From: an uncultured Oscillospiraceae bacterium
GTDB taxonomy: Bacteria > Bacillota > Clostridia > Oscillospirales > Acutalibacteraceae
Length of the DNA stretch: 5,383 bases
Direction: 5' to 3'
NCBI GenBank assembly: GCA_900540305.1
Contig: UQFL01000089.1
Coordinates: forward strand, 1-5,383
In this document: one piece after another, positions 1-5,363 of the stretch
Numbering within the stretch: the stretch's first letter is position 1
Layout of the letters: every line of letters begins with the position of its first letter
Notes under the pieces: model-generated
Database searches by the model: none
What the model was told of the DNA's origin: nothing
What the model saw: the letters and a program-made list of their open reading frames with translations, nothing else
Program-made: the position numbers and the translations under genes

Positions 1-28
1 GGCAGCGTCAGATGTGTATAAGAGACAG
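1..28 (+). other. Residual Illumina Nextera transposase adapter (non-genomic)
   Basis: Bases 10-28 match the 19-bp Tn5 mosaic end used in Nextera libraries (AGATGTGTATAAGAGACAG). Bases 1-9 (GGCAGCGTC) match the end of the read-1 adapter that precedes it. The match is to a known synthetic sequence, recognised from memory. It should be trimmed. It is not a native transposon end, because no transposase gene or second end is present in the window. Confidence 0.97.
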
Positions 29-101
29 AAATTATTATGAGTGAAATATATTAGCATACTGAATTTAAACTATCATATTTTTATAAAGTTTTCAATCTGC
101 C

Positions 102-129
102 TTGCAGAAAAAAATAAACCTGCTATACT
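102..129 (+). promoter_or_regulatory. Probable sigma-A promoter with extended -10 for the acetyltransferase gene
   Basis: A TTGCAG box (102-107) is followed by a 16-bp spacer and TATACT (124-129). The -10 is preceded by TGC, which makes an extended -10. Transcription would start near 136, giving a leader of roughly 78 nt before the ATG at 214. The hexamers and spacing are seen directly; promoter activity is inferred. Confidence 0.6.
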
Positions 130-143
130 AATTTGTATAAGAC

Positions 144-168
144 AAAATGTATTTAGGCAATACATTTT
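144..168. repeat. Perfect 10-bp inverted repeat just downstream of the promoter (operator-like)
   Basis: AAAATGTATT (144-153) and its exact reverse complement AATACATTTT (159-168) flank a 5-bp centre, TAGGC. The repeat begins about 8 bases after the predicted transcription start. That placement suits either a repressor operator or a weak stem-loop in the 5' leader. The stem is almost all A/T and no T-run follows, so it is not an intrinsic terminator. The AATACATTTT arm occurs again at 893-902, beyond the gene's terminator. No binding protein can be named. Confidence 0.45.
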
Positions 169-213
169 CACTCTAAAAGCAAATCTTTACTACGAATAAG
201 AAAGGTTTTTAAA

Positions 214-831
214 ATGACAGAGAGAGAAAAAATGGTTCTCGGCAAAATTTATGACCCGAGCGACGAAGAATTACAGGAATTAAGAACTAAGGCTCACAAT
301 CTTTCTAAAGATTACAATGATACATACGAAACTCAGGAGGAGTTAAGGGAACAGATTTTAAGCGAATTAATACCCAACAGAAAAAGCGGAGCTTATCTTC
401 AGGGGCCAATTCAGTTTGACTACGGAGTAAACACAAGCCTTGGAAAGAATTTTTATGCGAATTTCAACTTAACCGTTCTTGATGTATGCCCCGTAACGAT
501 TGAGGACGATGTGCTTATCGGCCCGAACTGCTCAATAATGACCCCCGTACACCCATTAAGATACCAAGACAGAAATATAAGGGTTAAAGACGACGGTACT
601 TTATATGACTACGAATACGCAAAGCCGATTACAATAAAGAAAAACTGCTGGATTGCAAGCAATGTAACAATTTGCGGCGGCGTAACTATCGGCGAGGGAT
701 GCGTAATAGGTGCAGGCAGCGTGGTTACTAAAGATATACCTGCAAACTCTTTCGCCGCAGGTAACCCGTGCAGAGTAATCAGAGAGATAACAGAAGAAGA
801 CGCTATAGACTTAAAACCCGAATTATTTTAA
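214..831 (+). CDS. Sugar O-acetyltransferase, maltose/galactoside acetyltransferase type (left-handed beta-helix)
   Basis: Predicted cytoplasmic enzyme that moves an acetyl group from acetyl-CoA to a sugar hydroxyl, as in the Maa/LacA family. A helical N-terminal region (about residues 7-58) resembles the Mac domain. Hexapeptide repeats follow from about 60 to 190, clearest at TIEDDVLIGPNCSI (95-108) and VTICGGVTIGEGCVIGAGSVVT (151-172). His113 in TPVHPL is the expected catalytic base, and W146 and the GNPCRVI end (183-189) are also typical. At 205 aa it is longer than the usual 183-190. Most of the excess is a longer loop (about 116-133) between HPL and EYAKPI. An AAAGG ribosome binding site (201-205) sits 8 nt before the chosen ATG. 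A second ATG at 232 (Met7) is possible, since the Mac-like region begins there. The gene stands alone behind its own promoter and ends at the shared terminator at 848-880. The natural acceptor sugar cannot be told from sequence. Confidence 0.9.
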   Translation: MTEREKMVLGKIYDPSDEELQELRTKAHNLSKDYNDTYETQEELREQILSELIPNRKSGAYLQGPIQFDYGVNTSLGKNFYANFNLTVLDVCPVTIEDDVLIGPNCSIMTPVHPLRYQDRNIRVKDDGTLYDYEYAKPITIKKNCWIASNVTICGGVTIGEGCVIGAGSVVTKDIPANSFAAGNPCRVIREITEEDAIDLKPELF

Positions 832-847
832 AATGACACTTTAATAT

Positions 848-880
848 AAAAAAAGAGCAGGCAATTAACCTGCTCTTTTT
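848..880. terminator. Bidirectional intrinsic terminator between convergent genes
   Basis: GAGCAGG (855-861) pairs with CCTGCTC (869-875) across a 7-nt loop (CAATTAA). The flanking A-run (848-854) and T-run (876-880) extend the stem. Each strand has a T-run after the hairpin, so it can end the plus-strand acetyltransferase transcript and the minus-strand glucosidase transcript. It lies 16 bases past the first stop codon and 33 past the second. Confidence 0.9.
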
Positions 881-913
881 CTTGTATTAAATAATACATT
901 TTTATTTATAAAT

Positions 914-2590
914 TCAGCAAAGATAAACTCTTGTTTCATACGGTCTTAGCTTACAGCCGAGGCTGTCACAAGACGCCGCTCTGTAATTTGAAATCAAAAG
1001 CGTTGATTTTGTAAGATCAAAACCTTTCGGTGTTTTGAAATTTTCAGGTACATCAGAAAAAGAGCAGATTACAAGGGCTTTTTTACCATCATATTCCCTT
1101 GAATAAACAAAAAGTTTTTCGCTGTTTTTATAGTATTCATTATAATTTCCGTAAATCAAAACGGGATTTTCTTTTCGTATTCTCAAAAGCTTTCTGTAAA
1201 AATTCAATATGGAATTTTCGTCTTTCTCCTGCTTTTCAACATTAATTTGTGTGTAATTCGGATTTATTATAAACCACGGCTTTTCACCAGTTGTAAACCC
1301 TGCGTTTTTCTCACCGCTCCACTGCATCGGCGTGCGGGCATTATCTCTTGAAATCGCATTTTCAACTTCAAGTATCTTTTCGTCAGACAAACCAAGTTTT
1401 CTGAGCACGGCGCAATCGTTTTTAACCGAAACATCAACATAATCATTCAGGGAATTCATTTTAATATTCGTCATTCCTATTTCCTGCCCCTGATAGATAA
1501 ACGGCGTTCCGCACTGACAGATATACATAACGGCAAGCATTTTTGCGCTTTCATCGTGAAATGCTCCGTCATTTCCGTATCTGCTTACAATTCTCGGCTG
1601 ATCGTGGTTTTCAATATAAAGAGCGTTCCATCCCCTGCCGTAAAGTTTGCTTTGCCAGTTACTGTACACTTTTTTGAGCCTTGTTAGTCTGAATTTGCGC
1701 CTAAAGCAGTTCATTCCTATGCAGTCAACATTCATATGCTGAAAATGGAACATCATATCAAGTTTTTGATTTTCGCACTCTTCAACAAATTCGAGCGCAA
1801 AGTCAGGCGTCATCATAGGCGCTTCCCCTACGGTAAAAGCATCATACTTTTTCAATACATCATTTTGAAATTCTTGAAGATACTCATTTAAATGGGGGCC
1901 TTTTTTATAATGTTCAAATCCCGTTGCGGCAGGAAGCGGAAAACCATCAGGAAGTCCCTCGTCTTTAGAAATAAAGGTTATAACATCCTCTCTGAAACCG
2001 TCTACTCCCATAGAAAGCCAAAACTCCATTATACCCTTTACCTCTTCACGGACTTTAGGGTTATCCATATTAAGGTCTGGCTGTTTCTTGGCAAAAAGGT
2101 GCAGATAATATTCTCCCACTTTTTCGTCATACTCCCACGCTTTGCCCTCAAATAGCGACAGCCAGTTGTTAGGAGGCTTTTTGCCGTTTTCCCCCTTGCC
2201 TTTTCGCCAGTAATAATAATCTCTGTATGGATTTTCCCCCGCCTTTTTGCTCTCTTCAAACCACGGGTGTTCGTCGGAAGTATGGTTTACAACCAAGTCC
2301 ATTATAATCTTCATACCACGCTCGTGAGCGCCGTCAAGCACCTTTTTGAAAACTTCAAGCGTTCCGTAATCAGAACAAATATCACGGTAATCGGATATAT
2401 CATAACCGAAATCCGCCTGCGGAGACGGATAAAGCGGAGAAAACCAAATTGCGTCTACGCCAAGACTTTTTATGTAATCAAGCTTTTCAAGAACGCCCCA
2501 CAAGTCGCCTATTCCGTCCCCGTTTCCGTCCTTAAATGAACGGGGCCATATTTGATAAACAGAGGCTTCTTTGTACCATTTGTTATTCAT
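914..2590 (-). CDS. malL: GH13 oligo-1,6-glucosidase (isomaltase-type alpha-glucosidase)
   Basis: Cytoplasmic glycoside hydrolase expected to release glucose from the non-reducing end of isomalto-oligosaccharides and related alpha-1,6-linked sugars. The 558 aa length equals that of the Bacillus cereus oligo-1,6-glucosidase as I recall it, and the two align nearly end to end. GH13 conserved regions in order: DGIGDLWG (25-32), DLVVNH (98-103), QPDLN (170-174), GFREDVI (198-204, nucleophile Asp202), VGE (254-256, acid/base Glu256) and ENHD (327-330, Asp330). DNARTPMQW (416-424) is also a hallmark of the oligo-1,6-glucosidase/trehalose-6-phosphate hydrolase group. Val203 after the nucleophile is the residue linked to alpha-1,6 preference, whereas alpha-1,4 enzymes carry Ala or Thr. 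There is no signal peptide. AAAGGAG (2599-2605) lies 8 nt before the ATG and fixes the start. No sugar transporter or regulator lies in view. Dextran glucosidase or TreC activity is less likely but not excluded. The symbol names the family rather than a proven substrate. Confidence 0.92.
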   Translation of the reverse strand: MNNKWYKEASVYQIWPRSFKDGNGDGIGDLWGVLEKLDYIKSLGVDAIWFSPLYPSPQADFGYDISDYRDICSDYGTLEVFKKVLDGAHERGMKIIMDLVVNHTSDEHPWFEESKKAGENPYRDYYYWRKGKGENGKKPPNNWLSLFEGKAWEYDEKVGEYYLHLFAKKQPDLNMDNPKVREEVKGIMEFWLSMGVDGFREDVITFISKDEGLPDGFPLPAATGFEHYKKGPHLNEYLQEFQNDVLKKYDAFTVGEAPMMTPDFALEFVEECENQKLDMMFHFQHMNVDCIGMNCFRRKFRLTRLKKVYSNWQSKLYGRGWNALYIENHDQPRIVSRYGNDGAFHDESAKMLAVMYICQCGTPFIYQGQEIGMTNIKMNSLNDYVDVSVKNDCAVLRKLGLSDEKILEVENAISRDNARTPMQWSGEKNAGFTTGEKPWFIINPNYTQINVEKQEKDENSILNFYRKLLRIRKENPVLIYGNYNEYYKNSEKLFVYSREYDGKKALVICSFSDVPENFKTPKGFDLTKSTLLISNYRAASCDSLGCKLRPYETRVYLC

Positions 2591-2618
2591 ACTAAACGCT
2601 CCTTTGCCTTTTTTCTTT

Positions 2619-2627
2619 ATGATAGCA
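2619..2627 (-). promoter_or_regulatory. Candidate extended -10 promoter for the glucosidase gene
   Basis: Read on the minus strand, TGC (2625-2627) precedes TATCAT (2619-2624), an extended -10. The element is nearly the same as the TGCTATACT upstream of the acetyltransferase gene. No clear -35 hexamer is present at 16-18 bp. Transcription would start near 2612, which leaves a short leader carrying AAAGGAG (2599-2605). No terminator hairpin separates this gene from the kinase-Nudix gene 136 bp upstream, so read-through is also possible. Confidence 0.45.
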
Positions 2628-2644
2628 TATTAATTTAGTTTTAG

Positions 2645-2668
2645 ATATGGTTTTCAGTGTTTTCATAT
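2645..2668. promoter_or_regulatory. Possible operator upstream of the glucosidase promoter
   Basis: On the plus strand ATATG (2645-2649) and CATAT (2664-2668) form a dyad. It encloses a direct repeat, TTTTCA-GTG-TTTTCA (2651-2665). The element lies just upstream of the candidate -10 at 2619-2624, where an activator or repressor of a sugar gene could bind. The minus strand gives only a degenerate match to a catabolite (cre) site. Short AT-rich motifs like this arise easily by chance. Confidence 0.22.
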
Positions 2669-2726
2669 AAAATCACAATAAAGACAAAGTCGGTTTATAA
2701 CATTTCACGAAATCGGCACTTTTATA

Positions 2727-3695
2727 TCACATATTTATCTCATTTGTAATAATCAGCTTTAAGCTTTTATCAGGATTACTAATTTCATCTTTAATAAACT
2801 GCGGATACAGAACAAAATTGTTTAGTTTATCTATATCAAGCCATTCATAGGTGTTTATCCTGTTTCCTTCTTTTGTTTCAAAAACAGTTTCATAATTATT
2901 AAAATCCGTGTTGCTTATATCAACAAGATAATACATACATATTTCGTGAAATTTCCTGCCGTCATCAATAAAAAAACATTCGTTTATCCATAATGGTTTA
3001 TAATCCGTAACCGTTATATTAAGCTCTTCTTTAATTTCACGCACAAGCGCTTCCTCAGTAGATTCGCCGAATCTAACTCTGCCCCCCACAAGATAATATT
3101 CATTCGTTTTCGTATTTTTCTGGGCAAGTAATTTATTGTTGTGAACAATTACTGCGGCAACTCTGTGATTGAAAAGTCCTTTGCCTGTATTAAGGGTCAA
3201 ATCAACAGGACTTATTTTTTCTATATATTCGTCTGCCTCTTTGTGAGAATGAAAAGTAATTACTTTTTTATTGAACTTTTCAAGCAGCTCAAGTATACGA
3301 GGCTTTACATCTGCGTTAAAGTTCTTTATGAAATCTATTAATTCCTTATTTACAGGCAATTCGCAAGGCATTTCAGGGCGTCTGCCCTCTCTGTTTTCAG
3401 CACCGTGAATACAAACTTCAGTAGGCAAATCAAAAAAGAATATTAAATCCGCCTCTGAAATTCTCATTTCAAGTGTGTTTCTGAAATTACCGTCTATTAT
3501 AAAGCTATCCTTTTTGAATATTTCTTTTTGCTTTTCAATCAGTTCTTTCCTTGTGATATGAGTGCCGTCCTTGTTCCAGTACATCGCATCTAAGTGGAAC
3601 AATTCTATTCCCGTGGCTTTTTGCAGTTTTCTGCTGAAAGTGCTTTTTCCTGCACCCGAACAACCGATAGCAATGATTTTTTTGTAATTGAACAT
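2727..3695 (-). CDS. Fusion protein: FlaR/topology-modulation-type P-loop kinase + Nudix hydrolase
   Basis: Two-domain cytoplasmic protein of 322 aa. Residues 1 to about 165 are a P-loop kinase-like domain of the adenylate-kinase-related 'DNA topology modulation protein' (FlaR) family. Walker A is GCSGAGKST (11-19), followed by HLDAMYW (34-40), IIDGNF (66-71), FFFDLP (86-91) and a LID-like arginine stretch, NREGRRPEMP (101-110). The small-molecule substrate of that family is not firmly known. Residues about 174-315 are a Nudix domain. Its box runs from Gly205 through Glu211, RE (219-220) and EE (223-224) to Ile227, matching GX5EX7REUXEEXGU except for Asn226 in place of the late Gly. Nudix enzymes cleave nucleoside diphosphates linked to another group, using Mg2+. 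No Met lies in the linker (about 160-178), so the domains are made as one chain. AGGAGG (3704-3709) lies 8 nt before the ATG. The gene sits behind a structured leader with its own promoter. A joint role in nucleotide turnover is inferred; the substrates are unknown. Confidence 0.85.
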   Translation of the reverse strand: MFNYKKIIAIGCSGAGKSTFSRKLQKATGIELFHLDAMYWNKDGTHITRKELIEKQKEIFKKDSFIIDGNFRNTLEMRISEADLIFFFDLPTEVCIHGAENREGRRPEMPCELPVNKELIDFIKNFNADVKPRILELLEKFNKKVITFHSHKEADEYIEKISPVDLTLNTGKGLFNHRVAAVIVHNNKLLAQKNTKTNEYYLVGGRVRFGESTEEALVREIKEELNITVTDYKPLWINECFFIDDGRKFHEICMYYLVDISNTDFNNYETVFETKEGNRINTYEWLDIDKLNNFVLYPQFIKDEISNPDKSLKLIITNEINM

Positions 3696-3703
3696 TTTTC
3701 AAA

Positions 3704-3709
3704 CCTCCT
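3704..3709 (-). promoter_or_regulatory. Consensus Shine-Dalgarno of the kinase-Nudix gene, abutting a terminator U-tract
   Basis: The minus strand reads AGGAGG, full complementarity to the 16S rRNA 3' end, 8 nt before the ATG. The base immediately 5' is the last T of the eight-T tract of the terminator hairpin (3710-3751). Termination there would release RNA just before the ribosome binding site, so expression depends on read-through. Confidence 0.85.
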
Positions 3710-3751
3710 AAAAAAAACAAGCTCTTGCATTTTTTCAAAATACAAGAGCTT
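3710..3751 (-). terminator. Intrinsic terminator / possible attenuator in the kinase-Nudix leader
   Basis: On the minus strand AAGCTCTTG (3743-3751) pairs perfectly with CAAGAGCTT (3719-3727). The stem continues through one mismatch into ATTTT/AAAAT, closing a 3-nt loop, and is followed by G and eight T (3710-3717). It follows the stop codon of the upstream phosphoesterase gene by about 80 nt, so it can end that transcript. It also lies downstream of the promoter at 3815-3843, inside the leader of the kinase-Nudix gene. That makes it a potential transcription attenuator. No T-run follows on the plus strand, so it works in one direction. Confidence 0.8.
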
Positions 3752-3785
3752 TACTTCTGTGTTCGGAATGGGAACAGGTTATCTC
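3743..3785 (-). pseudogene. 5S rRNA-like fragment (helix III/loop C core) in an intergenic leader
   Basis: Read on the minus strand, 3743-3778 begins CCTGTTCCCATTCCGAACAC and runs through AGAAGTAAAGCTCTTG. This is nearly the consensus of Firmicute 5S rRNA from helix III and loop C into the 3' side of helix II (usual form ...AGAAGTTAAGCTCTT). The preceding GAGATAACC (3777-3785) also resembles the 5S GAGGATACACC. The helix III pairing CTGT/ACAG around a 13-nt loop with the invariant CCGAAC is intact. The rest of a 5S gene of about 117 nt is missing on both sides, so it cannot be a functional 5S rRNA. The 3' end of the fragment serves as the 5' arm of the terminator at 3710-3751. It may be a decayed remnant of an rRNA operon end or a retained 5S mimic. 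The match is judged from memory of the consensus. Confidence 0.75.
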
Positions 3786-3793
3786 ATTTTTTA

Positions 3794-3807
3794 TCAGTTT
3801 CAACTGA
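3794..3807 (-). repeat. Small stem-loop at the 5' end of the kinase-Nudix leader RNA
   Basis: On the minus strand TCAGT and ACTGA pair across TGAA, a compact 5-bp hairpin (extendable by a T-A pair). The predicted transcription start is near 3808, so the hairpin would form at the extreme 5' end of the mRNA, where such structures often slow decay. Pairing is seen; function is inferred. Confidence 0.4.
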
Positions 3808-3814
3808 CGCATTA

Positions 3815-3843
3815 ATTATATCATAATATTTGATTATTCGCAA
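3815..3843 (-). promoter_or_regulatory. Strong sigma-A promoter for the kinase-Nudix gene, overlapping the upstream gene's 3' end
   Basis: On the minus strand TTGCGA (3838-3843), a 17-bp spacer and a perfect TATAAT (3815-3820) are present, with TGA before the -10 as an extended element. The -35 lies within the last codons of the phosphoesterase gene. Transcription from about 3808 would make a leader of roughly 113 nt containing the small stem-loop, the 5S-like segment and the terminator. This is the best promoter match in the window. Confidence 0.7.
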
Positions 3844-5363
3844 CTAATACCCCAACTGTATGTATCTGTAACTGTATTGCTTGCATAATCATATTGATAA
3901 AATGTTGAATAAAGCATATCACCTGAAACGGTAATTACTGAATAGCCTGCTGAATTATCAGGAATTGATTTATTGTTTTCAAACCACAGCGGCTCATAAG
4001 TGTCAACAGGTTCCCTATTCTGACTTCCGCCTGCTGCTGACATAAGATAAATCGGCGCCTGCGGATTTTCAAAACAATTATATTCTACCCCGTTAATATT
4101 TTCGGTAACAATACTGCACTCAATCGGATTTCTTTTTTCATCCATAGGTTTAGTGAGAGCAAAAACATGGTCGTGTCCCTGAAGAACAAGGTCTACACCG
4201 TATTCATTGAATATTTCGCCGAGTTTTACCTGCTGTGAACGGGCAATCTTATTTCTATCCGATGAAGAACCATATTTACCCGTTGAATAAAGCGGATTGT
4301 GAATAGCAACTATTTTCCATTTTTTATCAGTAGACGATAAGTCATTTTCAAGCCATTTACGCTGTTCTTTGCCTACACCCGTTTTTTCCGAATCTCCCGA
4401 TGAAAGCACGGCGAAATGAACATCGCCGTAATCAAAGGAATAATATATACCGTTTTCATAATTCTGCTCAGGCATATTTACGGTAGTGTGATTATACTCT
4501 ATATTCTTGTATCCGTATGTATAATCTTCCCAATACGAATGATTACCCGAAGTCAGCATAGTGGGAACGGACGAAACATAACCCTCAACGCCTGACAGCA
4601 TCTGCGTCCATTCAGTCTCATCTCCGCCGTGCTGAACCATATCGCCCGTGTGAATTATGAAATCAAGCGACTGAGTATGATTATACGCATCGCCCATTAA
4701 TTCTGCCCAAACTTCGCCGTTATAATCCTCATCCTGAGTATCTGATATGTGCATAAATGTTATACTTTTAGGGTCTGCCTCACCTGTTTTAAATTCAGAA
4801 GTAAAAATCGGCTTTCCCGATGAATTATAAATGTTATAGCTGTAATCTTTATTGTAATCAAGATTATAGAAAACAGCACGATTCACAAAATCCGAATTTC
4901 CGTCATCACAATACGCCCATACCGTTTTCAAGGTATCGCCATCAGATGAAACAAGCTCGGCTTTCTGACTGTCTGCCACAGGTGTGTGCCATGTAACGCT
5001 GTAAGAATTCGTTTTTGAATCATAAATAGAAAGAATAACGGAAGAAACAGAGTAATCCTGCTCATTACTGTTTTTTTCTTTCGCTGTAATTTCAACAGTA
5101 GTGTTTTCGTCACAGCTTCCCATTTCATATGAACCGTCCGTAAGCCATACGCTCTCTCCGTCCACCGTTACATTGGAAAGATAAGAAGTATCAGAATGAC
5201 TTACAGTCAAAACACCGTCTTTGAAATCAGCGTTTGCGTTCCCTTCAATCTCCACAACAGGGCCGCCAGAGATATTCAAAACGGTTTTTGCCTGATTTTC
5301 AGAGCAGGCGCTGAATGTGAAAAACATAACTGCGCAAAGCAACAAAACTAATATTTTTTTCAT
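3834..5363 (-). CDS. Secreted lipoprotein metallophosphoesterase, purple acid phosphatase-like
   Basis: Predicted cell-surface phosphohydrolase of 509 aa. The N-terminus has MKK, a hydrophobic stretch (4-18) and a lipobox-like FSAC with Cys20 as the lipidation site; Phe at -3 is slightly off consensus. Residues about 25-100 are a beta-rich stretch I do not recognise. Residues about 105-195 look like the fibronectin-like N-terminal domain of purple acid phosphatases (VILSIYDSKTNSYSVTWHT, then VFYNLDYNKDYSYNI). The calcineurin-like catalytic domain follows with its metal motifs in order: HISDTQD (205-211, Asp208), TGD (239-241), GNH (273-275), AIH (353-355, His355) and GHDH (396-399). All expected metal ligands are therefore present, so it is probably an active two-metal phosphoesterase. 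The substrate is unknown: a phosphomonoester, a phosphodiester or a cell-wall phosphate is possible. AGGGG (5370-5374) lies 6 nt before the ATG. The window ends 20 bases upstream of the start, so its promoter is not visible. Confidence 0.9.
   Translation of the reverse strand: MKKILVLLLCAVMFFTFSACSENQAKTVLNISGGPVVEIEGNANADFKDGVLTVSHSDTSYLSNVTVDGESVWLTDGSYEMGSCDENTTVEITAKEKNSNEQDYSVSSVILSIYDSKTNSYSVTWHTPVADSQKAELVSSDGDTLKTVWAYCDDGNSDFVNRAVFYNLDYNKDYSYNIYNSSGKPIFTSEFKTGEADPKSITFMHISDTQDEDYNGEVWAELMGDAYNHTQSLDFIIHTGDMVQHGGDETEWTQMLSGVEGYVSSVPTMLTSGNHSYWEDYTYGYKNIEYNHTTVNMPEQNYENGIYYSFDYGDVHFAVLSSGDSEKTGVGKEQRKWLENDLSSTDKKWKIVAIHNPLYSTGKYGSSSDRNKIARSQQVKLGEIFNEYGVDLVLQGHDHVFALTKPMDEKRNPIECSIVTENINGVEYNCFENPQAPIYLMSAAGGSQNREPVDTYEPLWFENNKSIPDNSAGYSVITVSGDMLYSTFYQYDYASNTVTDTYSWGISCE

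Noticed and set aside
1..28. End of a natural Tn5-like transposon
   Set aside because: The mosaic end is joined to the synthetic read-1 adapter sequence and sits exactly at the window edge, as expected of a library artefact.
29..101. Remnant of an upstream gene before the acetyltransferase promoter
   Set aside because: The stretch is AT-rich with frequent stops and no recognisable peptide on either strand; I see nothing in it beyond promoter-proximal DNA.
1892..2539. Open frames of 73-90 codons at 1892-2155 (+), 2038-2259 (-) and 2267-2539 (+)
   Set aside because: They lie wholly inside the GH13 gene in other frames, lack recognisable domains, and their composition is what a shadow of the true coding frame gives.
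2652..2666. Catabolite-responsive (cre) element upstream of the glucosidase gene
   Set aside because: The minus-strand ATGAAAACACTGAAA lacks the central CG and the distal C of the cre consensus, so it is too degenerate to call. It is kept only as part of a low-confidence operator candidate.
2690..2726. Terminator just downstream of the kinase-Nudix gene
   Set aside because: The only pairing seen on the minus strand (ATTTC/GAAAT with a 2-nt loop) is short and weak, and no T-run follows.
3141..3341. A 66-codon open frame on the plus strand inside the kinase-Nudix gene
   Set aside because: It is antisense to a gene with intact motifs, has no recognised domain, and is rich in Phe/Tyr/Ile as expected from AT-rich antisense sequence.
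3535..3815. Open frames at 3535-3738 (-) and 3594-3815 (+) crossing the kinase-Nudix leader
   Set aside because: One starts inside the terminator loop and then follows the kinase gene in the wrong frame. The other is antisense and runs through the 5S-like segment and terminator. Neither shows protein-like features.
3700..3830. A complete, functional 5S rRNA gene
   Set aside because: Only the helix III/loop C region and one strand of helix II are present. The terminal helix I pairing and the helix IV/V arm are missing, and the flanks are a promoter and a terminator.
4928..5128. A 66-codon minus-strand frame inside the phosphoesterase gene
   Set aside because: It is out of frame within a well-supported coding region and has no independent start signal or domain.
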